Counted from the stretch's first letter, positions 31,000-43,330 are shown. The stretch: DNA of 64,000 nt from Ampullaceana balthica (GCA_944989445.1 CALYLW010000280.1:719885-783884); one strand, 5' to 3'. Notes: generated by a model not told the origin, from the sequence alone. A program made the numbers and translations.

Positions 31000-31388
31000 T
31001 GTTTAAAGATTAATTTAACGAGTTAAATTTCCAGTTACACTGTAGTACAAAAGTGGTTACTTTATTGAAATGGTGGTTGATGAGAATTCAATGTAAAAGT
31101 GGATGCATGAGTATTGTCGTAATGACTTATATGTAACTTGTTATGACAACAGTCTCTTCAAGATAATTCCCTAAATTATTAATGATATCTTCGTGACAAT
31201 ATAAAATTTGATCAAGTAAATTATTCAACTTTTATTGGCAAATATTTTGTGGATGTATTTAAAAAAAATGTTATTTTGAAAAAAGATTCACTTGAAAATT
31301 GCGATTACCAAACCATATATTTTCTTCCTGGAACCATGAAGCTTCATTGTCAAATTGTAGCGATCGGTAAAAGATTGATGCTGTAAGT
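31000..31388. other. AT-rich spacer, no feature
   Basis: No frame or terminal repeat recognised; repeated in unit B. Confidence 0.4.
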
Positions 31389-32427
31389 CAGTGGTTCTCA
31401 ACCTGTGGTCCGCGGCGAGCCCCTTGGTGGTCCGCGAGCAAAGGATGGAATTTTTTTTTAATTTAAAAAAAAAGATATATATGTTGTCACATTTATTTTA
31501 TCTTGACTAATTTTAATCACTCGATGGCGATAGCATAGTGCCCAAAATATTATGTTTTGGTTCTATGTTTCCTTGTAGCTATACCGGAAATCATATGATG
31601 CCACACTAGATTCTAGAAGTTTATAGTTGTTATATAGACATTCAGATATAATGTTTTGAAATCATTGAGTAAATTAATCTTAAATTAATATTACAATTAT
31701 AAAAGTAATAAAGTAAATAAATTGATTGAACACATGGATAAATTTATAATAAATAATAATACTGTACATAGGGACAACAATTATGATTCCTCAGACACAT
31801 CACAAAGTCAATGAAAATGCTTTAAGAGCATCAATTTTTTGGAGACTATACGAGTTGCACAGGTCAAAAAGCCTGGCTCTCTTAAAAGGGGGGGGGGTGT
31901 TAAACAGATTTTTTTGAATTACATAATGCTGAGAGAGTTTCTTGGAGAGGAAAAAATCAAAGCTTATTTATCATATAAATGATAGCTTATGAGTTGCAGT
32001 CAATGTTCCCTTTAAGCTGTGCTGCTGCGCGGCCGCACATATATCCGCCCGACGCCTATCAGCAGTTTAGAATTACTGGGCAGAAAATTTTGTAAAATAT
32101 TGTACAAATAATGTTTTTTATGCCGCTTTGCACACGTGCTTTCTCACTTTGCACTCGGACCAACGAACCTTAGAGGGAACATTGGTTGCAGTTTTGGCTT
32201 TTTTGAATTAATAGCTGAATAAAATTAATTCATCTCTGCAAGGAAAGCAGAAACATCTAATTACTATCAGTGACAAAGTGTCTGCTTTAACAAAATAGCT
32301 TGATGTTTGGAAAATAGAATTATTTAAGAGTAACTTTGATATGTTTGATTAATTATATGTATTTATTTACCGAAAAAACCTGAACATGCTAAAAACAATC
32401 AACAACTGTTGATAAATTTTATTGCTG
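31389..32427 (+). mobile_element. hAT 2 element, left part only (unit A)
   Basis: Starts with the TIR CAGTGGTTCTCAACCTGTGGT and runs to the duplication breakpoint. Its right part exists only in unit B. Carries the MITE 32001-32184. Around 32220-32400 a decayed frame reads ISDKVSALTK then LDVWKIELFKSNFDMF, resembling the later part of hAT/FAM200-like transposases. Confidence 0.75.
31993..32192. mobile_element. MITE, CAATGTTCCCTCTAAG family, unit A
   Basis: Element 32001-32184 (184 bp) between perfect 8-bp duplications GTTGCAGT (31993-32000, 32185-32192). Inverted relative to the copy at 22228. Nested in hAT 2. Confidence 0.95.
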
Positions 32428-32543
32428 GAAGAATTTTACAGCAGGAAGAAATCATGTCAAGAATTGCTATCAAGTGCAAGCTGTTCAGCCGCAAATCCGT
32501 GTTTGGATCCAACAAGGTGACTGGAATTTGGCTAGCTTTGCTG
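32428..32543. repeat. 116-bp partial tandem copy at the duplication junction
   Basis: Begins GAAGAATTTTACAGCAGG and ends GCTAGCTTTGCTG, repeating the first part of the duplicated transposase segment. GAAGAATTTT is not in the source at 27804-27813, so it is junction filler or a gene-converted piece. Confidence 0.85.
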
Positions 32544-33973
32544 GAAGAATTTTACAGCAGGAAGAAATCATGTCAAGAATTGCTATCAAGTGCAAGCTGT
32601 TCAGCCGCAAATCCGTGTTTGGATCCAACAAGGTGACTGGAATTTGGCTAGCTTTGCTGACGCTTTATCTATTGTAAGAAACGGAAAGCCATTCACAGAT
32701 AAGGGGTATGCCAAAGCACACATGCTTGATGTTACTAATGAACTTTTCGATGACTTTTCTAATAAGTACAAAATAATTAAATGGATAAAAGAAATGCCTC
32801 TTTCGGCAAGAACTGTTCACGATCGTAGCATCATGATGTCAAATCAAATTGAGGAAATGCAAGTGAAGGACATACATGCGGCACCGTTTTTCTCTCTCAC
32901 TTTGGATGAGTCAACAGACACAAGAAATTTATCCCAGTTCAGCGTGGTTGCAAGGTATGTTGTCGGTGAAACATTATATGAGGAAAGTCTTGCTGTTTTG
33001 TCTATGAAGGGCACAACAGGAGGGCAGGGTTATTCGAGTCTTTCTTTGAGTTCGCTAAAGAAAAAAAACCGATGGATAAACTTGATGAGGTTGGGAATAA
33101 TTCTCCTGGTCTGCTTCTGCACAGCAACGTGCGTTGGTTGTCAAGGGGGAAAATGTTCAATTGATTTGCGGCGTGTCTGAGCGAAATCGGGACTTTTATT
33201 GAAAGGAAGAATGTCGAGCATCCTGAGTTAGCGGACACTGAATGGCTCCTGAAGTTTTATTATCTCGTAGAGATGACTGAACATCTATATCAGCTCAATG
33301 TGAAAATGCAAGGCAGTGGAAACACAATATAATCCCTGCAACAAGCAGTGTTTGCATTTGAAAACAAGTTTGAACTCTTCATTGCTGACATTGAAACAGG
33401 TCGTTTACTACACTTTGAGAAACTGGGAGAGTTCAAAGATATGTGCACATCAAGTGACCCTACTCAACATCTTAATTTTCAGCAGCTAGCAGGCTTCACG
33501 TCCAATCTCCTGCAGTCATTTAAAGCGCGCTTGGAATATTTCGCGAGCAGATCCATATTTTAAGTTCATCATCCATCCACACTTGTGTGAAGTAGACATC
33601 ACTGACCTGAGTTGCATCCCCGGAGTCTCCGTCAGAGATATTTAGCTCCAAGCTGCTGACCTAAAGGCCTCAGATATGTGGATGAATAAGTTCAAGTCAT
33701 TGAAGGAAGATTTGGAAAGACTTGCACGACAGCAAGCCGAGTTGGCGAGCCAACACAAATGGGCAGAAATTTAAAAAAACTTCAGCATGCAGCATTACAG
33801 TGTTATTAAAAAGATTTCAGAGCCGTAATTATTGTGATTTTATTGTTGAAATTACACAAAATGCAAACATTTACTTGAATTTTTAGTAAGAAATATGTAT
33901 GGCTCTCACAGAATTACTTTTCGAAATATGTGGTTTTTATGGCTCTCTCAGACAAAAAGTTTCCCGACCCCTG
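32544..33973 (+). pseudogene. hAT transposase, duplicated copy B (lacks BED region)
   Basis: Nearly identical to 27804-29233 with the same deletion, frameshift and stop codons (for example the stops after 33178 and 33330), showing that decay preceded duplication. It keeps the 3' TIR (33959-33973) but has no 5' TIR or BED finger, so it cannot move as a unit. Confidence 0.9.
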
Positions 33974-34439
33974 CCCTATAAGCTTAACAAATATTCATTA
34001 GTGGGTATTGGGTAAATTGGTTTGTGTAACTTGATCAACAGTTATACGCTGATTTCAAAAGTGGTAACTAGTTGGGGTTTTTTCATGTTGTTCTTATCCT
34101 ATAATGTGTGGAGAAAGGATTAATTTTTTTGCGTGATTTGTTGTATAATATGATATACATTATAAAGTAAAATAAATAAAATCCGCTAACAGAAAAACAA
34201 AACTGACTATAAGACAATCATTCGAGCTTGCTTCTTTATTTAAGGTTACTTTTTTTATTAGAGATGTTACTTATGACTAGTTTCATACAATAGTGTTATC
34301 TTTATTAATGTTATCACTCTATAAACAAGCGTCAGTTAGTTAATTATTATACAGGTAATAGTATGGCGAATTGTCATCAATCATATGATAAGGGATAAGA
34401 TACTAAAATGTATATGGTTTTATAAGTATTCATGTTTAT

Positions 34440-34975
34440 AATGCATTATGGGTCCCCGGGCCCATTTGGTGCATGATATAAAGTTCTAAACACCAGTTTA
34501 TTTCAATCATTTCATAACGGATCTCTTTATATATATTTCACGATACCTTGTAAATTGAATGGGGAGAAAAAACTTTAAAAATGTACGAAAAAAGTCAATT
34601 TCGACCTTCAGCCCCAAAAGAATGCACATTTGGAGTTCTGTGCCCTATAATATTTTAATATGGGTTATAAAGTTCTTATTTACTAAGTTTGGTCAATATC
34701 CTTTCATTTACACAGTAGCTAACGCATAATTAAAATTTGTATATAGTTCATTTACGCAAAAAAAACAAAATTATCTGCCCTCGAAGCCACACTAATGTAA
34801 ATAGTTTTTTTTTAAAGCCAGTTACCATCCCTGGTGCGTACAAAACAATCTCTCAAAGTTTCATTGCAATTGTATGAATGGCGTAGTAGGTTATAAAGGA
34901 CATGCGCATACGCACACACACACACACACATGCACACAAAAACATACTTTTATTTTTATTTATAGATTTACCAAG
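34440..34975 (+). repeat. Interspersed repeat 'GGGCCC...', unit B
   Basis: Duplicate of 29700-30235, but the long C-run after CTGCCCTC is missing. Confidence 0.6.
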
Positions 34976-35020
34976 AAATATTCCCTCTGAAGTATATCCC
35001 TACATATTTCTTACTAGTGT

Positions 35021-35299
35021 CTCACCCGTCGAAAATGATGGAAGTTTTCAAAATAAATACACATCAGATTAAAAAATAACGTAATACAAAACTTTCATTT
35101 ATTTTATTTATTTTATTTATTTTTATTTTATTCATTTATTTCCCTATTGAACAATTTATGCGGACGTTCGAAAAGAATTATTTTTTTGTGCAGTAATTTG
35201 GTGAGATGCTTTCTAAAATTAGTAGCGCCACGGACAGACAGACGGGACAGACAGACGTGATATACATTGCAAATTATGTATATTGATAATTTCGCGTAA
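35021..35299. repeat. Interspersed repeat, 'CACCCGTC...' family, unit B
   Basis: Duplicate of 30282-30560. Confidence 0.5.
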
Positions 35300-35307
35300 G
35301 AGGCCTT

Positions 35308-35724
35308 CCATAAATGACGTCACGCGTTTTTGGCCGATTTTTCACTCCCCCCCCCCTTTTCGTCACGCGTCATCACAAAAAATTAGACCCCCCCTCCAAT
35401 ATGACGTTACAAAAATTTGACCCCCCCTCTATTTTCTATTTGAAAAAGAGCATGTTTCAAATCACTTTTTTGTCATTTAAGTATGTATTTAGTGTAAGGT
35501 TGCACTCTTATATCGTAACACGCGTAAAGCTTTGTAAAATGTCATAAAATAAATATTAAGAAATCAAACATTTAAGTGGAACTTTCATTTAAAGTTGCGA
35601 TTTTTTATGGGACGTCAAATTTCTGAAGCATCCTCCTTTCCCCTAGTCACAAATCGTCACAAAAGTGTGGACCCCTCCCCCCTCCTCTCTAGGTGCGTGA
35701 CGTCATTTATGAACGGCCCATAAA
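35308..35724. mobile_element. MITE, CCATAAATGACGTCACGC family, unit B
   Basis: Duplicate of 30568-30987 with homopolymer differences. Confidence 0.8.
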
Positions 35725-36120
35725 TGAATTTTGTTTAAAGATTAATTTAACGAGTTAAATTTCCAGTTACACTGTAGTACAAAAGTGGTTACTTTATTGA
35801 AATGGTGGTTGATGAGAATTCAATGTAAAAGTGGATGCATGAGTATTGTCGTAATGACTTATATGTAACTTGTTATGACAACAGTCTCTTCAAGATAATT
35901 CCCTAAATTATTAATGATATCTTCGTGACAATATAAAATTTGATCAAGTAAATTATTCAACTTTTATTGGCAAATATTTTGTGGATGTATTTAAAAAAAA
36001 TGTTATTTTGAAAAAAGATTCACTTGAAAATTGCGATTACCAAACCATATATTTTCTTCCTGGAACCATGAAGCTTCATTGTCAAATTGTAGCGATCGGT
36101 AAAAGATTGATGCTGTAAGT

Positions 36121-37941
36121 CAGTGGTTCTCAACCTGTGGTCCGCGGCGAGCCCCTTGGTGGTCCGCGAGCAAAGGATGGAATTTTTTTTTAATTTAAAA
36201 AAAAAGATATATATGTTGTCACATTTATTTTATCTTGACTAATTTTAATCACTCGATGGCGATAGCATAGTGCCCAAAATATTATGTTTTGGTTCTATGT
36301 TTCCTTGTAGCTATACCGGAAATCATATGATGCCACACTAGATTCTAGAAGTTTATAGTTGTTATATAGACATTCAGATATAATGTTTTGAAATCATTGA
36401 GTAAATTAATCTTAAATTAATATTACAATTATAAAAGTAATAAAGTAAATACATTGATTGAACACATGGATAAATTTATAATAAATATTAATACTGTACA
36501 TAGGGACAACAATTATGATTCCTCAGACACATCACAAAGTCAATGAAAATGCTTTAAGAGCATCAATTTTTTGGAGACTATACGAGTTGCACAGGTCAAA
36601 AAGCATGGCTCTCTTAAAAGGGGGGGGGGTGTTAAACAGATTTTTTTGAATTACATAATGCTGAGAGAGTTTCTTGGAGAGGAAAAAATCAAAGCTTATT
36701 TATCATATAAATGATAGCTTATGAGTTGCAGTCAATGTTCCCTTTAAGCTGTGCTGCTGCGCGGCCGCACATATATCCGCCCGACGCCTATCAGCAGTTT
36801 AGAATTACTGGGCAGAAAATTTTGTAAAATATTGTACAAATAATGTTTTTTATGCCGCTTTGCACACGTGCTTTCTCACTTTGCACTCGGACCAACGAAC
36901 CTTAGAGGGAACATTGGTTGCAGTTTTGGCTTTTTTGAATTAATAGCTGAATAAAATTAATTCATCTCTGCAAGGAAAGCAGAAACATCTAATTACTATC
37001 AGTGACAAAGTGTCTGCTTTAACAAAATAGCTTGATGTTTGGAAAATAGAATTATTTAAGAGTAACTTTGATATGTTTGATTAATTATATGTATTTATTT
37101 ACCGAAAAACCTGAACATGCTAAAAACAATCAACAACTGTTGATAAATTTTATTGCTGACCATATTCAATCACCGAGCAGGATCAATTTAACTATTAGCT
37201 TGGTGATGTGAACGTTCAGAGTTTTTCTTAGGTTTCCAGCCGGTTTCTTGTACAAATTGAATCATTATATTTGCCATCATCGAAGTTAAACCAATTCATT
37301 ATACTAACCAGCGATACTACTTTGAATATGTACATCAGAATGTGAGCGCGATGTAATTTGGATAAAACCTTCACATGAGTTGTCAGAACTGTATCAGAAA
37401 GCTTTTAAAATACTTTGCAGCAACAAATCTTTGTGAATGTGGATTTTATGCAGTGGTTACAATCAAAACAAATACATCGTTCCCTTCTTGAAGTTGAATA
37501 TGAAATATGATGTAGTTTTTCAAGTATTTCACCTCGTTTGGATGTGCTGCGCTCAAATGTGCAAACTCAGGTCTCGCACTCAATAAACTAAAGTAGCAGT
37601 CTTAGTAATACTAACTAATGTTTATGAGTTTAAGTTTTTTATAGTAAGCAATAATAATTGAATAATTCTACAAGGATAAGACAATTATAAGTGACAGTTT
37701 ACGTTACATGAGAAAGCCATTACAATCTGTTTCCATTCAATAATGTTTTTGGAGCACGCAAATCGTAGCATTTTAGTATAGTTTTAGTGACTAACATGTA
37801 TACTAGTAACTAGTTATATACAAAATATAATTATATATATACATTTCCAGCACGACAGTGGCACAATTTTCAGTAGTGGTCCGCGGCTAAGACACATTTT
37901 TTTCAAGTTGTCCTTGAATCTCAAAAGGTTGAGAACCACCG
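36121..37941 (+). mobile_element. hAT 2 element, complete span (unit B)
   Basis: TIR CAGTGGTTCTCAACCT at 36121 and its inverse AGGTTGAGAACCACCG ending 37941 (one mismatch). Flanks CTGTAAGT and GTGTAAGT are an 8-bp duplication with one mismatch. The interior is decayed, with the same transposase traces as 31389-32427 and further unreadable sequence to 37900; 'GTGGTCCGCGG' subterminal motifs are present at both ends. Carries the MITE 36733-36916. Confidence 0.85.
36725..36924. mobile_element. MITE, CAATGTTCCCTCTAAG family, unit B
   Basis: Element 36733-36916 with the same GTTGCAGT duplications as its unit A twin. Confidence 0.95.
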
Positions 37942-37979
37942 GTGTAAGTGATCTTATCTTATCTTTTCTTTTCTGTTAC

Positions 37980-39450
37980 AGAAGCTCCTCCTAAACATAA
38001 CATTATAGCGACCTAGGTTTATCCAAGGTTTATGACTAGTCTGTCATTTTATTAGAGTTTAAATGTTGAAAGAGTCGTAGTTTCCCTGGTTTTACTCAAG
38101 CAACACATCCACGCCCGAATTCCGGACCGGAAGAACGAGAGTTTGTATGTATTTGGTCTTGCATACGGAATAAGAAAAGTGTTTTTATCTCTACGTCATC
38201 TGAGGATTGGCTTATATCATCTTTGTGTCGTATTTCCAAGTTATCATTAAGTGCATTATTTATTATTACTACTTTGCTCTTTGTTTTTCTGTCCTCTTGT
38301 GTTTCAAGGTTTAATGATTTAACTAATGGTATTACATTCTTGTCAATTTTGATTATTCGCCAGTAACGAATCTGCCAGCTCGTTTTTTGAATTAATTCTA
38401 GTTTATCAATGTTTTCCGTTTAGGATGGGTCCCACACAGAAGATGTATATTCTAATATATAGGTCTCTTCAAGTAAGTTTGCGGTTCAGTTTTTTTTTAA
38501 TTACATTTGTAAAAAATTTCTCTTTATAAAGCTACAGTTTAGTTTAATTTTTAATTATTTCATTGACATGGGAATTTCAATAATAATTTCTCATTTATTA
38601 TTACTTCTAGCAAAGTAGCATAATTAGTTTGGATTATTTGTTTTTCATGAGTTATATATTTTGCAAATTTTTTGTCCTTTTTCATTCTTAACAATTGACA
38701 ATTTTTTTTGGAATGTAAGGACAAAATCCAATTAAGTTTCCCATTTATTTATTATATCTGAGTCTTTTTATAAACTTTTGCTAACTTTTTTCTAGTGTAA
38801 CTGATCTATAGATTATACGATTATAGGCAAATACATTAACATGTGCTGCTGTTGAGATGCTGTTGGGTAAATCATTTACATAAATGTTAATAAAAAAAAG
38901 AGGGGGATCTATAACAGTTTTTTTGTGTGGAACTTTCGAGTCTTTGATCCAATGATGTTTTGGACCCGAGATTCTAAAGGCGTTAAATTTCTTGAGTAAA
39001 CTGTTGTGTAATACAACTTTTAGTTCGTCCGTTGTCGTCGATGTGGACAACTCTCATGATGTTTTTTTTTAATTGCATTTATGTTTTCCATTGCTTAGGC
39101 AAACTGAGTAAACTATTGTGGTGAACTTTGATGATTGCTTTTATATATTTGATCTTTATTATCTAATCCTATTGTCTTCCTAATGTGTTAGACAAATTAA
39201 TTTTTTTTCACATAATCTGTTTTTCTAAAGCCTTGTTTATGTTGGCTAGGACATTATGTTTTTCTATAGATAAACTATTATTTTATATATTTGTTGTTGT
39301 CGTAATTTACAGGTAATACTAGTAAATGAGATAGGTCTATAATTTCCAGTGTCTGATTTATCAATTGTTTTAGCTGGTTTACAATCCTATGTCACACTCA
39401 CCCTGGATCAGAGAGGCTTGAACAAATTATTTTAAAGAAACTTTCTTTTT
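37980..39450 (-). pseudogene. Decayed LINE reverse transcriptase (Jockey/CR1-like)
   Basis: Read on the minus strand from 39.4 kb down, scattered frames give the normal order: KSDTGNYRPIS-like block (about 39.35 kb), HKQGFRKTDYV (39.2), a block ending KHHWIKDSKVPHKK (38.95), then NIYVNDLPNSISTAAHVNVF with YN in place of the catalytic DD (38.84-38.88). C-terminal pieces ILEYTSSVWDPS and ENIDKLELIQ follow at 38.38-38.46. Multiple stops and frameshifts show an ancient copy. Related scraps lie at 248-425 and about 59.2 kb, i.e. roughly where the segmental duplication would predict. Confidence 0.65.
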
Positions 39451-39798
39451 CTTTGAGTTCTTTGGGATGTTATTTTACCCATTTAGTCTAAAGATATGTT
39501 ATGTAATAAAGTTTTTGTATTTAAGATTTTATGACACATTTAAGGCTGAATATGCTGATGTGAAATCTGTGTTGTGGATATTAGATTTGATAGATTTTTA
39601 TTATTTAGGCTTTTTAGTGGGGCTATTGCTGCTTTATATAAAAATTGAAATTTTGGGGAATTTATCAAACGCGTAAGACCAATATGTAAGATTTAGCAAA
39701 ATAATATCTGAATTTATTATTTTTTTGATCGTAAAGGTTTTACACATATCATCGAAGGTTGTTTAATATTATAAACAATTTTAAGTGACGTATAATTT
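39451..39798. other. AT-rich DNA, no gene recognised
   Basis: A 69-codon hydrophobic frame (39467-39676) looks like chance in AT-rich sequence. Confidence 0.35.
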
Positions 39799-39966
39799 TG
39801 CTAGTCATTGATCCTAAGAGCCATTGCTTGTCATGGATCCTAAGAGCCATTGCTTGTCATGGATCCTAACAGCCATTGCTAGTCATTGATCCTAAGAGCC
39901 ATTGCTAGTCATTGAACCTAAGAGCCATTGCTTGTCATGGATCATAAGAGCCATTGCTAGTCATTG
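39799..39966. repeat. 26-bp minisatellite, about 6.5 units
   Basis: Unit TGCTAGTCATTGATCC plus TAAGAGCCAT, with two alternating variants (CTAGTCATTGAT and CTTGTCATGGAT). Confidence 0.95.
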
Positions 39967-40189
39967 TGTTTATTAAATTTTGTAAATACGTGTTACAATG
40001 TTTGAACGGTACAAGTCGCAGGCTTTGATATGAATAACAAATGCTGATTGTGAGTCAAAGTTCTCGTCTAGTAGTATTTTTTTGTTTTCATTCTCAATTA
40101 ATTAGTTTCTAGAAAACCATTTTCTAAAAGGAGCAAAAACCTTTCGTTCATTTAGCATATAACAAAACAACATTTTTATGGGATACTAG

Positions 40190-41060
40190 CAGACCCGTTG
40201 TTGGTTGCGACGATCTCAGTAAAAAAGAATACAAATAGATAAAAAAGAAATTACATTAATGGTCACCGGGCCCATCTGTTTAACATATGACGTTCGAAAA
40301 TCTGTTCATTTCAATCAAATCATAACAAATATATAAATATATTTACCTATATTTCTCAATATTGTGTAAAATTGAATGGGGAATTGAATAGTAAAAACAG
40401 AGGCCAGTGATTTTCACACTGGATACGGGCGCACAAGTAAACATTCTGCCACACAGATTGTTTAGTCAACTAAGAATAGGAAGAATGCAGAAATCAACAG
40501 CAAGGCTCACTACATAAAGTGGGGAAACATTGCCTGTTGTAGGCAAAACATCAATCAAATGCTCTATGAAAGACATATCAGAAGTGCTGGAGTTTCAAAT
40601 AGTAAAGACGCACTCAAGCCTATCCTTGGTCTGCAAGCTTGTCAAAAGCTGAATCTGATTAAAATCGTGGGCTTAAAAAGCAACATTTATCAGAGGTCAA
40701 AACAGCAAAAGAAAAATTACAACAAATCAGACAAAATCAACGGACGTACACACTCTCAGCGTGTAAGCATCGCAACTATTCAGAAAAAATCGAATGGCTC
40801 GTGGCAGCCAGCAGTCGTCGTGTTAGCAGCAACGATGCCAAGGTCATGCATCCCACGAAACAACATGTTGAGACACAATGTAAACACAACAACACGTATC
40901 TCACAGTAGATATCACATAAAATTATTTGTATATAGCTCATATAAGCACAAAAACGACATTAAGGGCCCCAGGGCCCAATTAGTGCAAGATATTAAGTTT
41001 AAAAAAAACTGTTTATTTCAATCAATTTCATAGCGAATATATTTCTCTTTATTCTCTGGA
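40190..41060 (+). repeat. Interspersed repeat with 'ACTAGCAGACCCGTTG' start
   Basis: Shares modules with 44430-44830: 'CTAGCAGACCC', 'TTGCAACGATCTCAGTAAAAA' type sequence, 'GGGTCACCGGGCCCAT', and 'TCATTTCAATCAA'. Interrupted by a gypsy-like fragment (40395-40910) between 'GAATTGAATAGTAAAAACA' and 'GTAGATATCACATAAAA'. Class unknown. Confidence 0.5.
40395..40910 (+). pseudogene. Ty3/gypsy retrotransposon protease-region fragment
   Basis: VIFTLDTGAQVNILPHRLF (40410-40466) contains the D-T-G catalytic motif of retropepsin. A stop follows, then a TLPVVGKTSIKCSM-like piece and, in another frame, ILGLQACQKLNLIKI, which fits the 'LG...C..LNL' region at the protease end. Downstream sequence to 40910 is not assignable. 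Orientation is opposite to the gypsy element at the right end of the window, so it is a separate relic. Confidence 0.6.
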
Positions 41061-41177
41061 GAAGAGATGGGTGCCGCCAGATCTACCAAGCCCCGAGAAA
41101 GTTCCAATGGAAACATTAGAACCCCCTACAACCACGAGGTTATGGGACACAAAAAAAAATATTTTTAAACCAAATGA

Positions 41178-41441
41178 GGGCCGTCCATAAAGTACGTCAC
41201 GCTATTTTTGACCATGTCTATCCCCCTCCCACTGTAAAAAATCTTGGACCCACCGCCCCCCCCCCTATAAAGTACGTCACAATTTCGAAAAAAAAATTAT
41301 TAACAAAATAATTAAAATTTAATATAACACACCGTGACGTCACACATGGCCGGAACCCCCCTCCCGCTGTCACTAACTGTCCAAGATTCTTACACCCCCT
41401 CCCTGCCCTCCGGAGCGTGACGTAATTTATGGACCAACCCT
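41178..41441. mobile_element. MITE, GGGCCGTCCATAAAGTACGTCACGC family
   Basis: Ends 'GGGCCGTCCATAAAGTACGT' and inverse 'ACGTAATTTATGGACCAACCC' bound 264 bp; interior has C-runs. Related to 30568-30987. Confidence 0.8.
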
Positions 41442-42461
41442 AATCTGTTTCAATAACACTGAACTTGGCCGTTTAATTATACATTTTAAGAGTTCTTTGA
41501 ACAAATAGATTTAATTAGTTTTTATTTGTTCTCTTACAACTTCTCAAAATGCAACTTTCATATTGCATTATTAAATTGAAAATACTTTTTTTTATTATTT
41601 CGATCAATGTAATCTTAAGAGTTATAATGGATTGTTAAAATGTTTAATTCTTCTCTAAAATGATTTCCTTTTTGCTAAAATTTAAATGAAGAAATTATTC
41701 CAATACGAAATTGTTAAATCTTTAATTTCTTTTCCTTTCTATCCAAGTTTTACTAAATGCTAATCGCCTCCAAACAGCGCAAGAATTATCTGGAAAAAAG
41801 GACAAAATATTAAAACTATGAATCTTTTGCTCTTCATTAAACTATGAATACTAATCAATTGTTTTAATTTATTAAAATAATCAAGTTAGTTGTTTAATTT
41901 TAATAATACTTTTTTTTTAAATCAAAAGGCTTACTTTTCTTCTTTAGTTCGTTCTGTTAAATGCTGAAAGAAATAAAAGTAATATAAGATGTACATTTGT
42001 ATATAGTTATATATTTTATTTAGAATTTGATTTGTTTCGTCTGAACTGGTATATATTTAGGAGCCTTCAGCATTTTTGAGATACATATCCATTTAAAAGC
42101 ACAATAATAATTATTATTATTTTTAAAATGAGTTTGCTTCCGCTTCCCATTTATTAAAATATGTTTAGCTGTTTGCCCCACATTGCTTTCTCAAAGGAAT
42201 CATGTGAATACAATTTTCAAATATTTTTTTGTGGCAACTAAGTTGTCCATGCAATTATGTTTATAAAAAATTATGTGGGTATTTATTATTTTTTTAGGAA
42301 CTTTAACCGCCTAGATTTCGAGTCCGAAGAAACTTCAAAGAGACAGGGGAAGAGGACGGAATAGCAAAACAAAAACCGGTACATACTTTTTACTTAAACA
42401 AATTTGATTACTATTTTTTGTTAAAATGATTAATATTTAAGGTCAATTTATAATGTGTTAT

Positions 42462-42675
42462 TTTAATGGTAGAGGTCGTAGAAGATCCCTAATGTTTCCA
42501 TTAGAGCTTACTCAAGGCTTGTTTATACCTGGTGGGTGCATCAATTCCCTTCCAGGAGAGGACTTTCTAAGAGTATCAGTTATATTGTGGCATTGCGTGG
42601 GCTCGATCCCACGCCCCTCAGCTGGTGAGGCGAGCGCACTATTGACTTCGCGACCTAGCTGCCGCTTTAATGGTA
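42462..42675 (-). mobile_element. tRNA-derived SINE, family A
   Basis: Insertion 42472-42665 (194 bp) between perfect 10-bp duplications TTTAATGGTA (42462-42471, 42666-42675) and absent from the left copy at about 3.99 kb. On the minus strand the head has a B-box-like GGGATCGAGCCC and an upstream A-box-like region (CTAGGTCGCGAAGTCAATAG). The body contains CTAATGTTTCCATTAG, shared with 12695-12843. Confidence 0.85.
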
Positions 42676-42756
42676 CTTAATTTAAATAATGTATAACATT
42701 TTGCAAACAGTTTTTTCTTCTTCTCCGTGGGATCCTGTGCAAATGGTGCTGTTATC
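42676..42756 (-). pseudogene. Counterpart of the 4.09-kb terminal exon (right copy)
   Basis: Acceptor-like 'CACCATTTTTAG' precedes sequence encoding A-P-F-A-Q-D-P-T-E followed by lysines. The reading frame relative to the acceptor differs by one base from the left copy and the equivalent stop is lost; the SINE inserts directly downstream. Probably non-functional, if the exon is real at all. Confidence 0.3.
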
Positions 42757-43330
42757 CTAAAAATGGTGAAAATTGGAATAAATATAAAAAGTCGCTGATT
42801 GGATTAATTAGTGACATGTATTGCAATCTTAACTCTACAGTCTTCAAGGAAAAATATTGTTGGGATTATTTTCTGCTGCTTGACCTTTATTCCTTTACTA
42901 TGAAAAAATGAAATAAATTGTTTAAATTTTCATTAATACATTTTAAAAAAATTTTTAAAACGTTTTTTCATAGATATGTTTTTTTACCACGTTTTTAATA
43001 ACTCGCTACTTTCGTTCCTGTGGCATTGTTTGTTGGTTTCTTGGTTTGTCCGATACTTTTTCAAATCTGCCAACGTAAAATTGAACCACTTCTGATGGTC
43101 CTAGAGATCTGAAAATTTTACCAAAGATAGATCTTGGATGACAATGCATTGTATCACAATTTCAGATCGATCAAATGTACCGTTATTAAAGTATTGAACT
43201 TTTTATTTTATCTATAGTCTATATAAAAGAATCTGTACCGTCTGCTTTTGTTGACATGCGTAACTTCACCCCGTGACCACATCACAATGTTTTTAAAACG
43301 TTGGGCGGGCGCTTGTGAGGTGTTTGGTAA

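Larger units (their letters stand above)
27814..37158. repeat. Tandem duplication, about 4.6-kb unit
   Basis: Unit A is 27814-32427 and unit B 32544-37158, with a 116-bp partial extra copy between (32428-32543). Units are almost identical; visible differences are a few substitutions (for example 28646/33386, 31713/36451, 31875/36606) and homopolymer lengths (C-run near 30041 lost in B). Identity covers decayed transposons and spacer alike, so the duplication is very recent, or is two haplotypes placed in tandem by the assembler. Breakpoints fall inside hAT 1 and hAT 2, sharing TTGCTG. Confidence 0.95.
41600..42795. repeat. Segmental duplication, right copy, block 1
   Basis: Counterpart of 2620-4138 (landmarks given there). 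Confidence 0.75.

Noticed and set aside
39799..39966. Possible CRISPR-like or regulatory array
   Set aside because: A 26-bp direct minisatellite with no spacers.
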